A DNA stretch of 64,000 bases, from NCBI GenBank assembly GCA_963665185.2, contig CAXXPO010000025.1:197000-260999 (forward strand), read 5' to 3'. The DNA comes from G963665185 sp963665185 (lineage in GTDB: Bacteria > Desulfobacterota > Desulfovibrionia > Desulfovibrionales > Desulfovibrionaceae). Made by a program: the position numbers and the translations under genes. This document shows, one piece after another, positions 52,432 to 61,350 of this stretch. The notes under the pieces are model-generated. The model saw only the letters and a program-made list of their open reading frames with translations. It did no database searches and had not been told where the DNA came from. Position 1 is the stretch's first letter. Each line of letters starts with the position of its first letter.

Positions 52432-54690
52432 TTATTGCCGCATGATCCTGGCCGCCGCCACCATGTTGGTCATGGATTGACGGGTCTCCTCCCAACCACG
52501 GGTTTTGAGTCCGCAATCCGGATTAACCCACAGCCTCTCTTTGGGAATGACATGTTGGGCCTTTTTCAGGAGCGCCACCATTTCGTCCACGCTGGGCACC
52601 CGTGGACTGTGGATATCCCAAATTCCCGGACCTATATCATTCGGATAGGCGAATCGTTTGAAAGCCTCCAGCAACTCCATGTTGCTGCGGCTGGCTTCGA
52701 TGCTGATGACATCGGCATCCATGGCGGCGATGGATTCGATGATTTCGTTGAATTCCGCGTAGCACATGTGGGTATGGATCTGGGTGTCGTTACGCACCAC
52801 GGAGGTTGCCAGACGGAAGCAGTCCACCGCCCATTGCAGATAGTCCGCCCATTCCTTTTTCCTCAATGGAAGGCCTTCGCGCAGAGCCGGTTCATCTATC
52901 TGGATGATGGGTGTGCCCGCTTTTTCCAGATCGGCCACTTCGTCGCGGATGGCCAGGGCGATCTGACGGCATGTCAGACTGCGCGGCTGGTCGTCGCGCA
53001 CGAAACTCCAGCAGAGAATGGTCACGGGACCGGTCAGCATGCCCTTGAGCGGTTTGCGTGTCTGTTTCTGGGCATAGGTTGTCCAGGCCACGGTCATGGG
53101 GGCGGAGCGGTGCACATCCCCGTATATGACTGGGGGCTTGACGCAGCGGCTTCCGTAACTTTGCACCCAGCCATTGGTGGTGAAGCAGAAGCCCTCGAGC
53201 TGTTCTCCGAAGTATTCGACCATGTCGTTGCGTTCCGGCTCGCCATGCACCAGCACGTCCAGTCCGGCTTCTTCCTGTTCCCGGATACAGACGTCGATGA
53301 ACTCATGCATGGCAGCCGCATATTCCGCGTCATCGAGTTCGCCGGACTTTTTCCGTTTTCGCGTGGTCCGGATTTCCGGTGTCTGCGGGAAGGAACCGAT
53401 GGTTGTTGTCGGAAGCGGGGGAAGGTTGAGGCATTGCTGCTGGATTTGAATGCGTTTTTCAAATCCGGCATCCCGGCTGAACATTTCCGGTGTTATTTCC
53501 GAGATGCGTTGACGGACTTCCGGGGTGACGACCTTGGAGCTGGATCTGCGGGACTCCACAAGTGCGTCGCTTTCGGCCACTGCGGCATTGACGGTGCGGT
53601 CGGCTGCCGCCTGCGCCAGGGTTGTGACCTCCCGGCATTTTTGAACGGCAAAGGCCATCCAGCTTTTGATTTCCGGATCGAGTGTCGTCTCGGCCGTTAC
53701 ATCCACCGGGCTGTGCAGCAAGGAGCAGGATGGAGCGATCATCAGCCGTTGAGGGGCAACCATTGCCGATGCCTGGCGAATCAGGGTCAGGGCGGCGGAG
53801 AGGTCGGTTTTCCAGATATTTCGGCCATTGACCACCCCGAGGGACAGAAAGGCCTCGGAGGGGATGGACTGGGCAACGGTTGCAAGCTGATCCGGGGCGC
53901 GGACGAGGTCGATGTGCAGCCCCGCTGTGGGCAGGGCGGTCAGAAACGGGAGTTTGTCGTCAATGCCGCCAAAGTAGGTTGCCAACAGTATTCTGGCAGG
54001 AGCGCATCGAGATTGCATTTTTTCATATGCGTCAGCCATTCGTGCCAGCATATCCTGTGAGAGATCAAGGCAGAGAATCGGCTCGTCGATTTGTATCCAC
54101 GGGCAATGCCCGGCGAGACGCTTGAGAATTTGCTCGTAAACAGCCAGGCAATCGTCCAGAACGTCCCACTTGTCGTGAGCGGGAGATGTGGATTTCCCCA
54201 GATGGATGAAAGTGAAGGGGCCCGGAATTACGGGCTTGGGAATGTGTCCGGCCTGAAGCGCTTCATGCATCTCGTCGAAGAGCCGGGTCGTGGATAAGGA
54301 AAACTGCTGTCCAGGTGCAAATTCAGGCACTATATAGTGGTAGTTTGTGTCGAACCACTTTGTCATTTCCATGGCCGTTCGGGTATCGCTGCCACGCGCC
54401 ATATGAAAATAAGTGTCCAGTTCCACGGTTTTTCCCGTCCACCCATAGCGTTCGGGCACGCAGCCGAGCATGGCCGCGGTATCAAGCATATGGTCGTAAA
54501 GGGAAAAATCCCCGACAGGGACGAATGCGAGGCCTGCATCTGCCTGGATCTTCCAGTTGTTGTATCGCAGTTCGCGGCTTGCGGCCAAGAGTTGGCGATG
54601 CGTGATGCCCGCGCGCCAATAAGCTTCCACAGCCTTCTTGAGTTCGCGGTTCGGGCCGATGCGTGGAAATCCGAGAGAATGTGGGATCAT
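52432..54690 (-). CDS. metE: Cobalamin-independent methionine synthase
   Basis: 752 residues, the usual MetE length. It transfers a methyl group from 5-methyltetrahydrofolate triglutamate to homocysteine. The N-terminal half starts HSLGFPRIGPNRELKKA. The C-terminal catalytic half has LPTTTIGSFPQT, the zinc ligands in THMCYAEF and NPDCGLKTR, and DVLVHGEPERNDMVEYF. AAGGAGG precedes the ATG at 54690; the in-frame ATG at 54726 is rejected. A cobalamin riboswitch lies far upstream on the same strand, which fits repression when B12 allows MetH to work. Confidence 0.95.
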   Translation of the reverse strand: MIPHSLGFPRIGPNRELKKAVEAYWRAGITHRQLLAASRELRYNNWKIQADAGLAFVPVGDFSLYDHMLDTAAMLGCVPERYGWTGKTVELDTYFHMARGSDTRTAMEMTKWFDTNYHYIVPEFAPGQQFSLSTTRLFDEMHEALQAGHIPKPVIPGPFTFIHLGKSTSPAHDKWDVLDDCLAVYEQILKRLAGHCPWIQIDEPILCLDLSQDMLARMADAYEKMQSRCAPARILLATYFGGIDDKLPFLTALPTAGLHIDLVRAPDQLATVAQSIPSEAFLSLGVVNGRNIWKTDLSAALTLIRQASAMVAPQRLMIAPSCSLLHSPVDVTAETTLDPEIKSWMAFAVQKCREVTTLAQAAADRTVNAAVAESDALVESRRSSSKVVTPEVRQRISEITPEMFSRDAGFEKRIQIQQQCLNLPPLPTTTIGSFPQTPEIRTTRKRKKSGELDDAEYAAAMHEFIDVCIREQEEAGLDVLVHGEPERNDMVEYFGEQLEGFCFTTNGWVQSYGSRCVKPPVIYGDVHRSAPMTVAWTTYAQKQTRKPLKGMLTGPVTILCWSFVRDDQPRSLTCRQIALAIRDEVADLEKAGTPIIQIDEPALREGLPLRKKEWADYLQWAVDCFRLATSVVRNDTQIHTHMCYAEFNEIIESIAAMDADVISIEASRSNMELLEAFKRFAYPNDIGPGIWDIHSPRVPSVDEMVALLKKAQHVIPKERLWVNPDCGLKTRGWEETRQSMTNMVAAARIMRQ

Positions 54691-55365
54691 GTGCTCCTCC
54701 TTGGAATATCGGGATGACGATTCCATGGGCGATTGACCTGGAGGGCTGTGGTTGCCTTCGATGAAGGCGAAGCGCAGGTGCTTTCAAAAAAGCCGTGCGA
54801 TTCGGTGCCTTGTTTGGAAGACAAAAACGGCTGTTCTCCAAGGTCGAGGTGGGTTTGGAGCGATTGCTGGAGGAACGGGACGCCGTGAGCTGGCTGCTGC
54901 GGATTCTCGTGCGTGAGCCTGCGGAAGATGGCGGAAAGCCGTCTGCATGAATGTCTGCAATGGGCTGCGTCCATCGTCAGGCTGATGCCTCAAAGGAGCC
55001 GAGACATCGTGTCCGAAGACCGCCTCAACGAATATCGTCCCGAATCATCGCGAACGCGATGAGCATTCCAGCCCGTATCGCGGGGCCTGAACGTTTGTTG
55101 CCGAGGCGTCTTCCGGCTTTCGGGGGAAGAAGGACACTCGCGGCTTCCCTCGAAATGCCGGACGGCATTTCGATTGGGATGCGCCATCGGAAGACAAGGT
55201 CTTCGGTCGTTCACTTTCAGACGTATCAATCCGGTTTGGCGGCTCAATACTGTGAACATCTTGGCACATGGGACATGCGCGGAGTGATTTCTTCGGCCGC
55301 AATGCTCATCCTTCCCAGGATGCGGGAATTAATATCTTGTCTGGTTTTTGAAGTTCGGGACTGCA
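54691..55365. other. Unusually long leader between cobalamin riboswitch and metE
   Basis: 675 bases without a recognised gene. On the plus strand an open stretch ending at 54950 (from a stop at 54762) reads like protein, with residues FKKAVRFGALFGRQKRLFSK and LERLLEERDAVSWLLRIL, but lacks an ATG and a ribosome binding site; it may be a gene fragment. On the minus strand a 21-codon frame (starting MSIAAEEITPRM) begins just after the riboswitch. Confidence 0.5.
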
Positions 55366-55502
55366 AAGGCATGGTCAAGAGCTTCACTCGTGGTACAAGA
55401 AATTTTTCATCCCGCATGCCCAGTGAATGAGCGGGCACAGGCTCCCGATTACGGCAGCGCGTCTGCGACGGATTTTCACCGTCTTCCGTTTCTCAGACAA
55501 CA
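55366..55502 (-). promoter_or_regulatory. Cobalamin riboswitch
   Basis: On the minus strand the conserved core runs in order: CGGAAGACGGTGAAAATCCG, then GCAGACGCGCTGCCGTAATC with GGGA, a CACTGGGC element, GGGATGAA, and a closing GAAGCTCTTGACCATGCC. This is the consensus order of the B12 element (GGAA, CGGTGAAATCCG, CACTGG, GAAG...GACCTGCC). Confidence 0.85.
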
Positions 55503-55522
55503 ATATTTAATATCACTTGTTT

Positions 55523-55551
55523 TTGATATAATGTTTTACCATGTGTGTCAA
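55523..55551 (-). promoter_or_regulatory. Predicted promoter of the riboswitch-metE transcript
   Basis: On the minus strand TTGACA (55551-55546), 17 bases, TATCAA (55528-55523). Transcription would start about 15 bases before the riboswitch core. Confidence 0.6.
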
Positions 55552-56357
55552 CAGCTTCGTTCAAGAAGGCTCCAGGCCGGGACAGTGAGCCGAACGATGA
55601 TTGCCGTGGGGATGCCCTGAGGATGAGCCGGCGCACGGACGCTTTGCGCGGTGTCGTGTCGATACTTGGAAAACACCCGGTTTCCCGTGGTGAAGAGGAA
55701 AAGATGCAGGGATGGGGGAAGGCATGATAGCTGCTTGAGGGGCAGATTTCTGCTCCGCGATGTATGTCTGTTGATGCGTTTGGAATATGTGTTTTCTGGG
55801 AGTCGTCCTTGAGGCCGAGGAGGAAAGATAGGCATGCATATGGAAAGAGGCATCCTTGGCTGGGGTGGAGGGGCCATTCCACGATGTGCCAAGGATGCCT
55901 CTGCGGGAAGGAAATGGTGGAAGAAATTCAAGGTCTCACGACAGGCCAGATCGGGCGCTTCGCGTATCGGCCTGGTGTACGGAAAAATACCTCCGGACAA
56001 CCGGACATGAAACAGGTTGATGCAGAAAATGCATCCCGGGGCAGGCGGAACCTGCCAGCCGATGCTCGCAAAAATCTTGTTGTTTCAATACGCCGTTTAC
56101 GGACGGATAGCTTCCAGGAAAGCGCGGTTTTTCTTACGCCGTGCAATGACGGCGGCCACCATGGTCTCGACGTGCCGTGAACACACCGTTGCGCAATGTG
56201 TCGCCGGCGGCCTGTGCAAAAAGTCCCCATTGAACTTTTTGCACTGAAGATTCTTGAGACGTGGCTTTTGCGCCCTACGGAGTACTCGCCACGCTTGAGC
56301 GCCACGTGATGCTCCGACGAACCGTTCAGGCCCGTAACGCCTGTCCGCAACTGTCTG
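55552..56357. other. Gene-poor stretch with a 15-bp inverted repeat
   Basis: No gene recognised in about 800 bases. Arms AGAGGCATCCTTGGC (55846-55860) and GCCAAGGATGCCTCT (55888-55902) are a perfect 15-bp inverted repeat with a nested GTGGA/TCCAC stem in the loop. On the minus strand TTTCC follows. It may be a terminator, a small RNA or a mobile-element end. Confidence 0.5.
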
Positions 56358-56513
56358 TTAGCCCAGTTCGTCGATGTCCAGACGTCGTCCGCAATCCGGG
56401 CAGCGCTGTACTGTGCGGCCAAACTCCATACTCATCAGCCAGAAAATGGCAAAGCGACCCTTCCGGTATTGTACCCAGATGTCCCGACCGCACTGGCATG
56501 TTCTGCGTTGCAT
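56358..56513 (-). CDS. 51-residue zinc-ribbon protein
   Basis: Cys6 and Cys8 (TCQCG) and Cys38 and Cys41 (CPDCGRRL) form a likely zinc site around a hydrophobic middle (FAIFWLM). AAGGAG lies 6-7 bases before the ATG, making translation likely. Such small zinc ribbons are common in phage-derived regions. It follows the CI/LexA-like repressor on the same strand and has a GTTAAT/ATTAAC palindrome upstream, so it may be controlled by that repressor. Confidence 0.75.
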   Translation of the reverse strand: MQRRTCQCGRDIWVQYRKGRFAIFWLMSMEFGRTVQRCPDCGRRLDIDELG

Positions 56514-56547
56514 GATGTTCTCCTTGTGTTGCGTTTTGTGTCTGAGT

Positions 56548-56563
56548 GTTAATTTATATTAAC
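56548..56563. promoter_or_regulatory. Palindrome upstream of the zinc-ribbon gene
   Basis: GTTAAT-TTAT-ATTAAC, a perfect 6-bp inverted repeat with a 4-base spacer, about 35 bases before the zinc-ribbon ATG. A GTTAAC-containing site also lies before the repressor gene (near 57384). Confidence 0.5.
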
Positions 56564-56692
56564 ATCAAGGGCAAAAAAATATCCTGTTCAATCAAGCAGA
56601 TACGTCGCTGTTGCCGTGAAAAGCAGTTGTTTTTGAAAACGTGTTGTCACTGTTTTTCAGAGGCTCCTTTATTCGAGGTCTTGAAAGCGACA

Positions 56693-57337
56693 TCAGCGGT
56701 ATTCCCGGCAGAGCCAGACAACCTTGCCGATGATACGGCATTGTGCGATTTCATCCCCGCGCAGATAAATGGGGGTGTAGTCTACATTGTCGCTCAGAAG
56801 AACGAGTACGCCGGGACGTTTCTCCACCCGCTTGAGCATGACGGTGTCCTCAAGCCCCACGGCGTAGATTCCGCCGGCAATGATGTCCTTTTGCGCCTGA
56901 TCGAGCAGTGCTGTATCGCCCTCGCGGATTTCCGGTTCCATGGAGTTTCCGAAAACATCCATCAGGACCATGCGGCCGCTGTTTCCCTTGCGGCGAAGCC
57001 ATTCCCGACGAAAGGAATAAAAGCCTTCGATATCGCTGCCTGTCTCGAACGATCCGCCTCCCGCACAGAGCCGCGCCCTGACTTTCGGAATGCGTTCGAA
57101 CTCGTTCTCGTCCGCTCCGGGGACCATGCGTTCCGGGCCGCGTCCGTTTTCCAGCCAGTCCGGGTTCAGGCCCATGTCCCGCGCCACCTTGAGAACCCAG
57201 CGCTCCGGTACTGTGCCGCGTCTCTTTGCCTGGGTGATGGCCGAGCGGTTGACACCCAGCATGACGGCCAGATCCTGCTGTGTTTGCAGGCCTGCCGTCT
57301 TTTGCATCCTGCTGAAGAAAATGTCGAATTCCGTCAC
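56693..57337 (-). CDS. CI/LexA-like repressor: HTH plus self-cleaving S24 domain
   Basis: 214 residues. An N-terminal phage CI-type HTH (about 5-65; TQQDLAVMLGVNRSAITQAK) is followed by a linker with the cleavage site Ala92-Gly93 (LCAGGG) and an S24 peptidase domain with Ser132 (FGNSMEPEIREGD) and Lys169 (VMLKR). Such proteins cleave themselves when RecA filaments form. Upstream, a TTGTATA/TTAACAA near-palindrome (about 57372-57391) lies in the promoter region, suggesting autoregulation. Nearby phage structural genes are absent, so this is a solitary repressor or a remnant. Confidence 0.88.
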   Translation of the reverse strand: MTEFDIFFSRMQKTAGLQTQQDLAVMLGVNRSAITQAKRRGTVPERWVLKVARDMGLNPDWLENGRGPERMVPGADENEFERIPKVRARLCAGGGSFETGSDIEGFYSFRREWLRRKGNSGRMVLMDVFGNSMEPEIREGDTALLDQAQKDIIAGGIYAVGLEDTVMLKRVEKRPGVLVLLSDNVDYTPIYLRGDEIAQCRIIGKVVWLCREYR

Positions 57338-57433
57338 GCGATACGCTCCAAGTTCAGTTCGTGTTTATCTTGTATATAAAAGTTAACAAGAAGGCAAGTG
57401 CTTTTTTGATTTTTTTGCGGCAGGCCCCATGGC

Positions 57434-58312
57434 TCAGCTCTTTTTTTTCGGGGCCAGTTCCGCTGTGAGTATTCCGGCAAGCATGAGCAGGCATCCCATC
57501 TGCGCGCGTTGTGTAAGCGTTTCCCCGAGCACGAGCCAGCCCGTGAGCGCGGCGAATGCGCCCTCCAGGCTCAGGATTATGGCCGCATGCGTGGGCGGGG
57601 CGTCCTGCTGGGCAATGACCTGCAGGGTGTAGGCCACGCCAATGCTCATGAGCCCGCCGTACAGAATGGGAAACGCCGCGCCGGAAAGGCCGGAGATGGT
57701 TATGGATTCGGTCATGAAGGCCGTGCCCAGGCTGAGCAGGGAACAGCAGGCGAATTGCATGCAGGACAGGCGGAAGGGGTTCATGCGCGGAGCCAGCCAG
57801 CCCAGCAGAAGGACGTGGGCCGCCCAGAAAAATGTGCCGGAAAAGATCAGAAGGTCGCCCTTGTTCACGGAGCCGAGGCCATTGGTAACGCTGAGGAAAT
57901 ACATTCCGGTTACGGCCAGTCCCGCGCCCATCCAGTTTCCGAGGCCGGGACGCTGACGGAAGAACAGTCCGAGAAAGGGGACGATGACCACGTACAGTCC
58001 GGTGATGAATCCGGCGTTTCCCGCAGTGGTGAAAATGATTCCCATCTGTTGCAGCGAGGATCCGGCAAAGAGCAGCAGACCTGCGCAAGCACCTCCGGCC
58101 AAAGCCTGCCAGCCGGACAGGGCCTGACCGCGTGTGCCGTGACTGCGCATGGCCAGTGGGGCAAGGGCGAGCGCACCCAGGGCAAAACGGACGCCGTTGA
58201 ATATGAACGGCCCTACGTGATCCATGCCCATGCGTTGTGCGACAAAGGCGGAACCCCAGATGAGGGCGGTGATCATGAGAAGAAAGTCCGCCCTCAGTTC
58301 CCTTGAACCCAT
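57434..58312 (-). CDS. EamA/DMT-family transporter
   Basis: 292 residues with ten hydrophobic segments arranged as two EamA repeats (ALIWGSAFVAQRMG starts the first; a second GTFFWAAHVLLLGW starts the second; GAFAALTGWLVLGE near the end is typical). It is an inner-membrane exporter of metabolites; the substrate is unknown. AGGAG precedes the ATG. It stands alone. Confidence 0.9.
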   Translation of the reverse strand: MGSRELRADFLLMITALIWGSAFVAQRMGMDHVGPFIFNGVRFALGALALAPLAMRSHGTRGQALSGWQALAGGACAGLLLFAGSSLQQMGIIFTTAGNAGFITGLYVVIVPFLGLFFRQRPGLGNWMGAGLAVTGMYFLSVTNGLGSVNKGDLLIFSGTFFWAAHVLLLGWLAPRMNPFRLSCMQFACCSLLSLGTAFMTESITISGLSGAAFPILYGGLMSIGVAYTLQVIAQQDAPPTHAAIILSLEGAFAALTGWLVLGETLTQRAQMGCLLMLAGILTAELAPKKKS

Positions 58313-58617
58313 ATTGACTCCTATGTTCCCTTGGCCGTGTCAGAGGCGTGACGCAAGGGGGATGATTGTCTTGCGGATTGTGTCCTGTCCGCGACGCCGA
58401 AACATCTTGGACATTGTTCGAGCCGCAGCGGAAAGAAGGGGACGTTAATGCAAAGCCCTGCGGCAGGCAATTGGGTTTCTCGTCGTACGTCTATGCGTAT
58501 GCATCCGAAGAAGTGGGAGGTGGGCAGGCGGAAAGCCGTTTCAGGATAATCCGCTCAGCGCAGCCATGCCCTGTCCCGCACAGGGAAAGGGCGGGACAGG
58601 GGCAGGCGGACTGATGC
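58313..58617. other. Intergenic region between the EamA and phosphatase genes
   Basis: No gene seen. CCCTGTCCCGC (58569-58579) pairs perfectly with GCGGGACAGGG (58591-58601), a hairpin just after the phosphatase stop; no T-run. Confidence 0.5.
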
Positions 58618-60738
58618 TCAGGCAAGCTTGAGCACCACCAGGGTGATGTCGTCTTCCTGGGGCGCATTGTCGCGGAAAAGGTGGTGATCGGCATAGAATG
58701 CCTCTGTTATGTCCTGGGCCGATTCGTGGGCATGGGCGCGTATCAGGTTTATGAAGCGCTCCCTTCCGTACATTTTTCCCCGGCTCGAGCGTGCTTCCCA
58801 TATGCCGTCCGTGCCGATGGCCAGGATGGTTCCCGGAGGCAGGTCGTTCACGGTCTGCTCGGCAAAGGAACTGTTCTCCACCAGCCCGAGAGAGGGACCG
58901 CCCCGCATCAGCTCCACGGCTTTTTCCTTCCCCGGGATGATCAGCAGGGCGGGATCGTGTCCGGCCCGCACATAGCGGATGCTGTGCAGGGCAGGCAGGA
59001 CTTCCACGTAGAACATGGTCACGAAATGGCCTGTATTGTAGGTGTCCCGTGCCACCAGGCTGTTGACCGTGCCCACGACTTCGGCGGCGGAGCCGGGCAT
59101 CATGCGGCGGGCGCGCAAAAAGGCGCGGGTGGAACCCATCAGCAGTGCCGACGGCACCCCATGACCGGAGACGTCGCCAACGGCTACGGCAAGTCCGGGA
59201 CATTCAGGAAAGCCGTTTGCCTCGCCCATGGGGATGTAGTCATAGAAATCCCCGCCGGTTTCATCGCAGTAAACGACCCGGGCGGCGGCATCCAGCCCTG
59301 TTATTCGCGGGGCCTGATGCGGTAGAAGATTCTGTTGCACCTCCTGGGCGATGTCCAGGTCCTCTTTCATGCGGATCCGGTCTTGCAGGGCGGGAACCAT
59401 ATCGTCAAATGCCTTGCCCATGTCGCCTATTTCGTCGCTCCGATGAATGTTGCAACGCACATCAAAATCCCCGGCAGCCAGCCTGCGGGCCGCAGTGCTC
59501 ACAATTCGGATGCCGCTGGTGAAGCGGCCGGAGATAAGGATGCCCAGCAGCACAACCCCGGCGATGGCCAGCAGCAGGATGATGCCAGTATTTTTCAATT
59601 GGTCGTCCATCATGCCCAGTACATATTCCTGGGCCCTGTCGGCCTGAACCACAATGTCCTTCATGGGCAGCACGAGCAGGAGAAAGGAACCGTTGCCCAC
59701 CGGGCTGTAGGCCCACAGACTCGGGCTGTTGTTGTACGGCAGGGTGCGCACCCCGGATTTGCGTCTGGCAAGGTCTATTTTGAAGGCATCGAATTGCGTG
59801 CTGTTTTCTGATGCAAGCAGTGCAAGTTCCTGGGTGGCCACCCAGCGCATGTGGCGGGGGGCCTGCATGTCTTCCTCGGCAATGATTTCCACTTGGGATT
59901 TTTCGTGGTTCAGACGTATGAGCAATGATTCTGTGCCTGGAGCTCGTTGACGCAAACTTTTGTTTTGATGGAGCATGGCGTTGACCGGCATGTCGATCAT
60001 GATGTTTCCGGCAATGGATCCATCGGGTGCGCGGAAAGGAGCGGCCAGGGAAAACACGACTTTTTCGGTGAGATGATCTTTATAAGGATACGACCAGGAT
60101 ATCCCCTGGTCGGCAGTTTGCGAAAAGTTGGCTTCCATATGCGCACCGGGTTTCCGCATGCCTTGGCGCGTGGGAAAGGAATCTTCCCTGAAAGCGGGGT
60201 AGACGGCAAGTCCCCCCGATTTCATGCGTAGTTTGATCCACAATACCAAGTGGGGCAACACGCGCTTGATACGGTGCATGGCCGGCGTCATGTTGAGCAA
60301 AATTTCCTTGGATTTGAGTGCATCTATTCCGTGCATGGGAATCTGGATACGCGAGGCGTTCATGTCCACTTCCAGCGGGAGGCATTCTCCTCCGGATTTC
60401 CGGATGCAGTAATCCGTGGAATTTTCTTCTTGCGGAAGGCCGAGCAGAGCGGGCGGGTCATCGCGGTCAGGCGAGCCTGCCAGCACACCTTCGGTACGGG
60501 ATACAAGGTAGAGCAGGGCCAAGCGCATGAGCTTTCCGTCACGCTCCATAACCTGTGCGTTGTCTTCGACCACGCGCTGCAATTCCAACTCCGCGGTGCG
60601 GACCAGACTTTCCCTGGCCTGTTCCGCCAGTTCGTTTCCTGTTTGGTGCAGAGTCTCTCTTGCGTTGATACGCAGGATGAGCATGGGCGCTATGGAAATC
60701 GCCAGCAAAATGAGCAGCAGTTTGACGCGGATAGTCAT
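58618..60738 (-). CDS. Membrane SpoIIE/PP2C-type phosphatase with extracytoplasmic sensor and HAMP
   Basis: 706 residues. TM1 (about 5-24), a large periplasmic sensor (about 25-380, CACHE-like by layout), TM2 (about 385-405), HAMP (about 405-455), and a SpoIIE-type serine phosphatase domain (about 480-700) with metal-binding Asp497 (GGDFYDY) and Asp522 (GDVSGHG). Such proteins control anti-sigma-factor antagonist switches. The start at 60738 is at the first membrane helix; a frame running to 61206 is AT-rich and non-coding. No anti-sigma or antagonist partner is adjacent. Confidence 0.9.
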   Translation of the reverse strand: MTIRVKLLLILLAISIAPMLILRINARETLHQTGNELAEQARESLVRTAELELQRVVEDNAQVMERDGKLMRLALLYLVSRTEGVLAGSPDRDDPPALLGLPQEENSTDYCIRKSGGECLPLEVDMNASRIQIPMHGIDALKSKEILLNMTPAMHRIKRVLPHLVLWIKLRMKSGGLAVYPAFREDSFPTRQGMRKPGAHMEANFSQTADQGISWSYPYKDHLTEKVVFSLAAPFRAPDGSIAGNIMIDMPVNAMLHQNKSLRQRAPGTESLLIRLNHEKSQVEIIAEEDMQAPRHMRWVATQELALLASENSTQFDAFKIDLARRKSGVRTLPYNNSPSLWAYSPVGNGSFLLLVLPMKDIVVQADRAQEYVLGMMDDQLKNTGIILLLAIAGVVLLGILISGRFTSGIRIVSTAARRLAAGDFDVRCNIHRSDEIGDMGKAFDDMVPALQDRIRMKEDLDIAQEVQQNLLPHQAPRITGLDAAARVVYCDETGGDFYDYIPMGEANGFPECPGLAVAVGDVSGHGVPSALLMGSTRAFLRARRMMPGSAAEVVGTVNSLVARDTYNTGHFVTMFYVEVLPALHSIRYVRAGHDPALLIIPGKEKAVELMRGGPSLGLVENSSFAEQTVNDLPPGTILAIGTDGIWEARSSRGKMYGRERFINLIRAHAHESAQDITEAFYADHHLFRDNAPQEDDITLVVLKLA

Positions 60739-61350
60739 GTGTTCTCTCTTGTGTGATGGGCTATCTTGGAACAATAAAGAGATATGATATCCTGGGCAAG
60801 CTTGGGATGGAAAAGGAAAAGGGGATATGGTGTGAAAAAGCAAGAAATGGATGAAGTGATATATACGTTTATTGTGAAATAACGAAACAAAAATAACAAA
60901 AAAGTCGAAATTAATCATGATTGAAAAAAATAATTTCAAGTTGTTGACAAAAAAGTTTAAATGGAGGAGTCTTCTTCTCCCAATTATGCAGAAAAAGGCT
61001 CTACGTTTGGACCGGATTTTCTGTTTGCAGAGCGTGGGCAAGTCTGTTTTAGAGGGTTGCTGCATTTTTTGACAATTACGAACGATGGCCTGTGGCAGCA
61101 ATGCTGTGCGGGCGGAAAGATTCAGTGCCTGGAAGAATGAGATGCCTTGTGAGGATTCTGTCTGATTGCAAGGTCGAGTTGACGGGCTGTTGGAAAAAGA
61201 CTGCACGGGCCAGGCCGGGTCCGCCGGACTGTTCGGCCAGAGAGGATTGGCGGATAGTCCTTTGGGGTTGCCGAAACATTATTTCGGCGGCCTGCCATGA
61301 AAAAGCCCAGTACGGTCTTTTTCAATACTCTTTAGGTAAGGAGAAACTCC
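60739..61350. other. AT-rich intergenic region before glutamate synthase genes
   Basis: No gene recognised. A Rex-like near-palindrome, TTGTGAAATAACGAAACAA (60872-60890), lies about 135 bases upstream of the phosphatase start; the right half is weak and the region is AT-rich, so chance is possible. Confidence 0.45.

Noticed and set aside
53880..55430. Several plus-strand frames opposite metE and its leader
   Set aside because: Mirror frames of metE or arginine-rich translations without motifs or start signals.
60872..60890. A third Rex operator before the phosphatase gene
   Set aside because: Left half is perfect but the right half is poor and the region is very AT-rich; kept only as a note.
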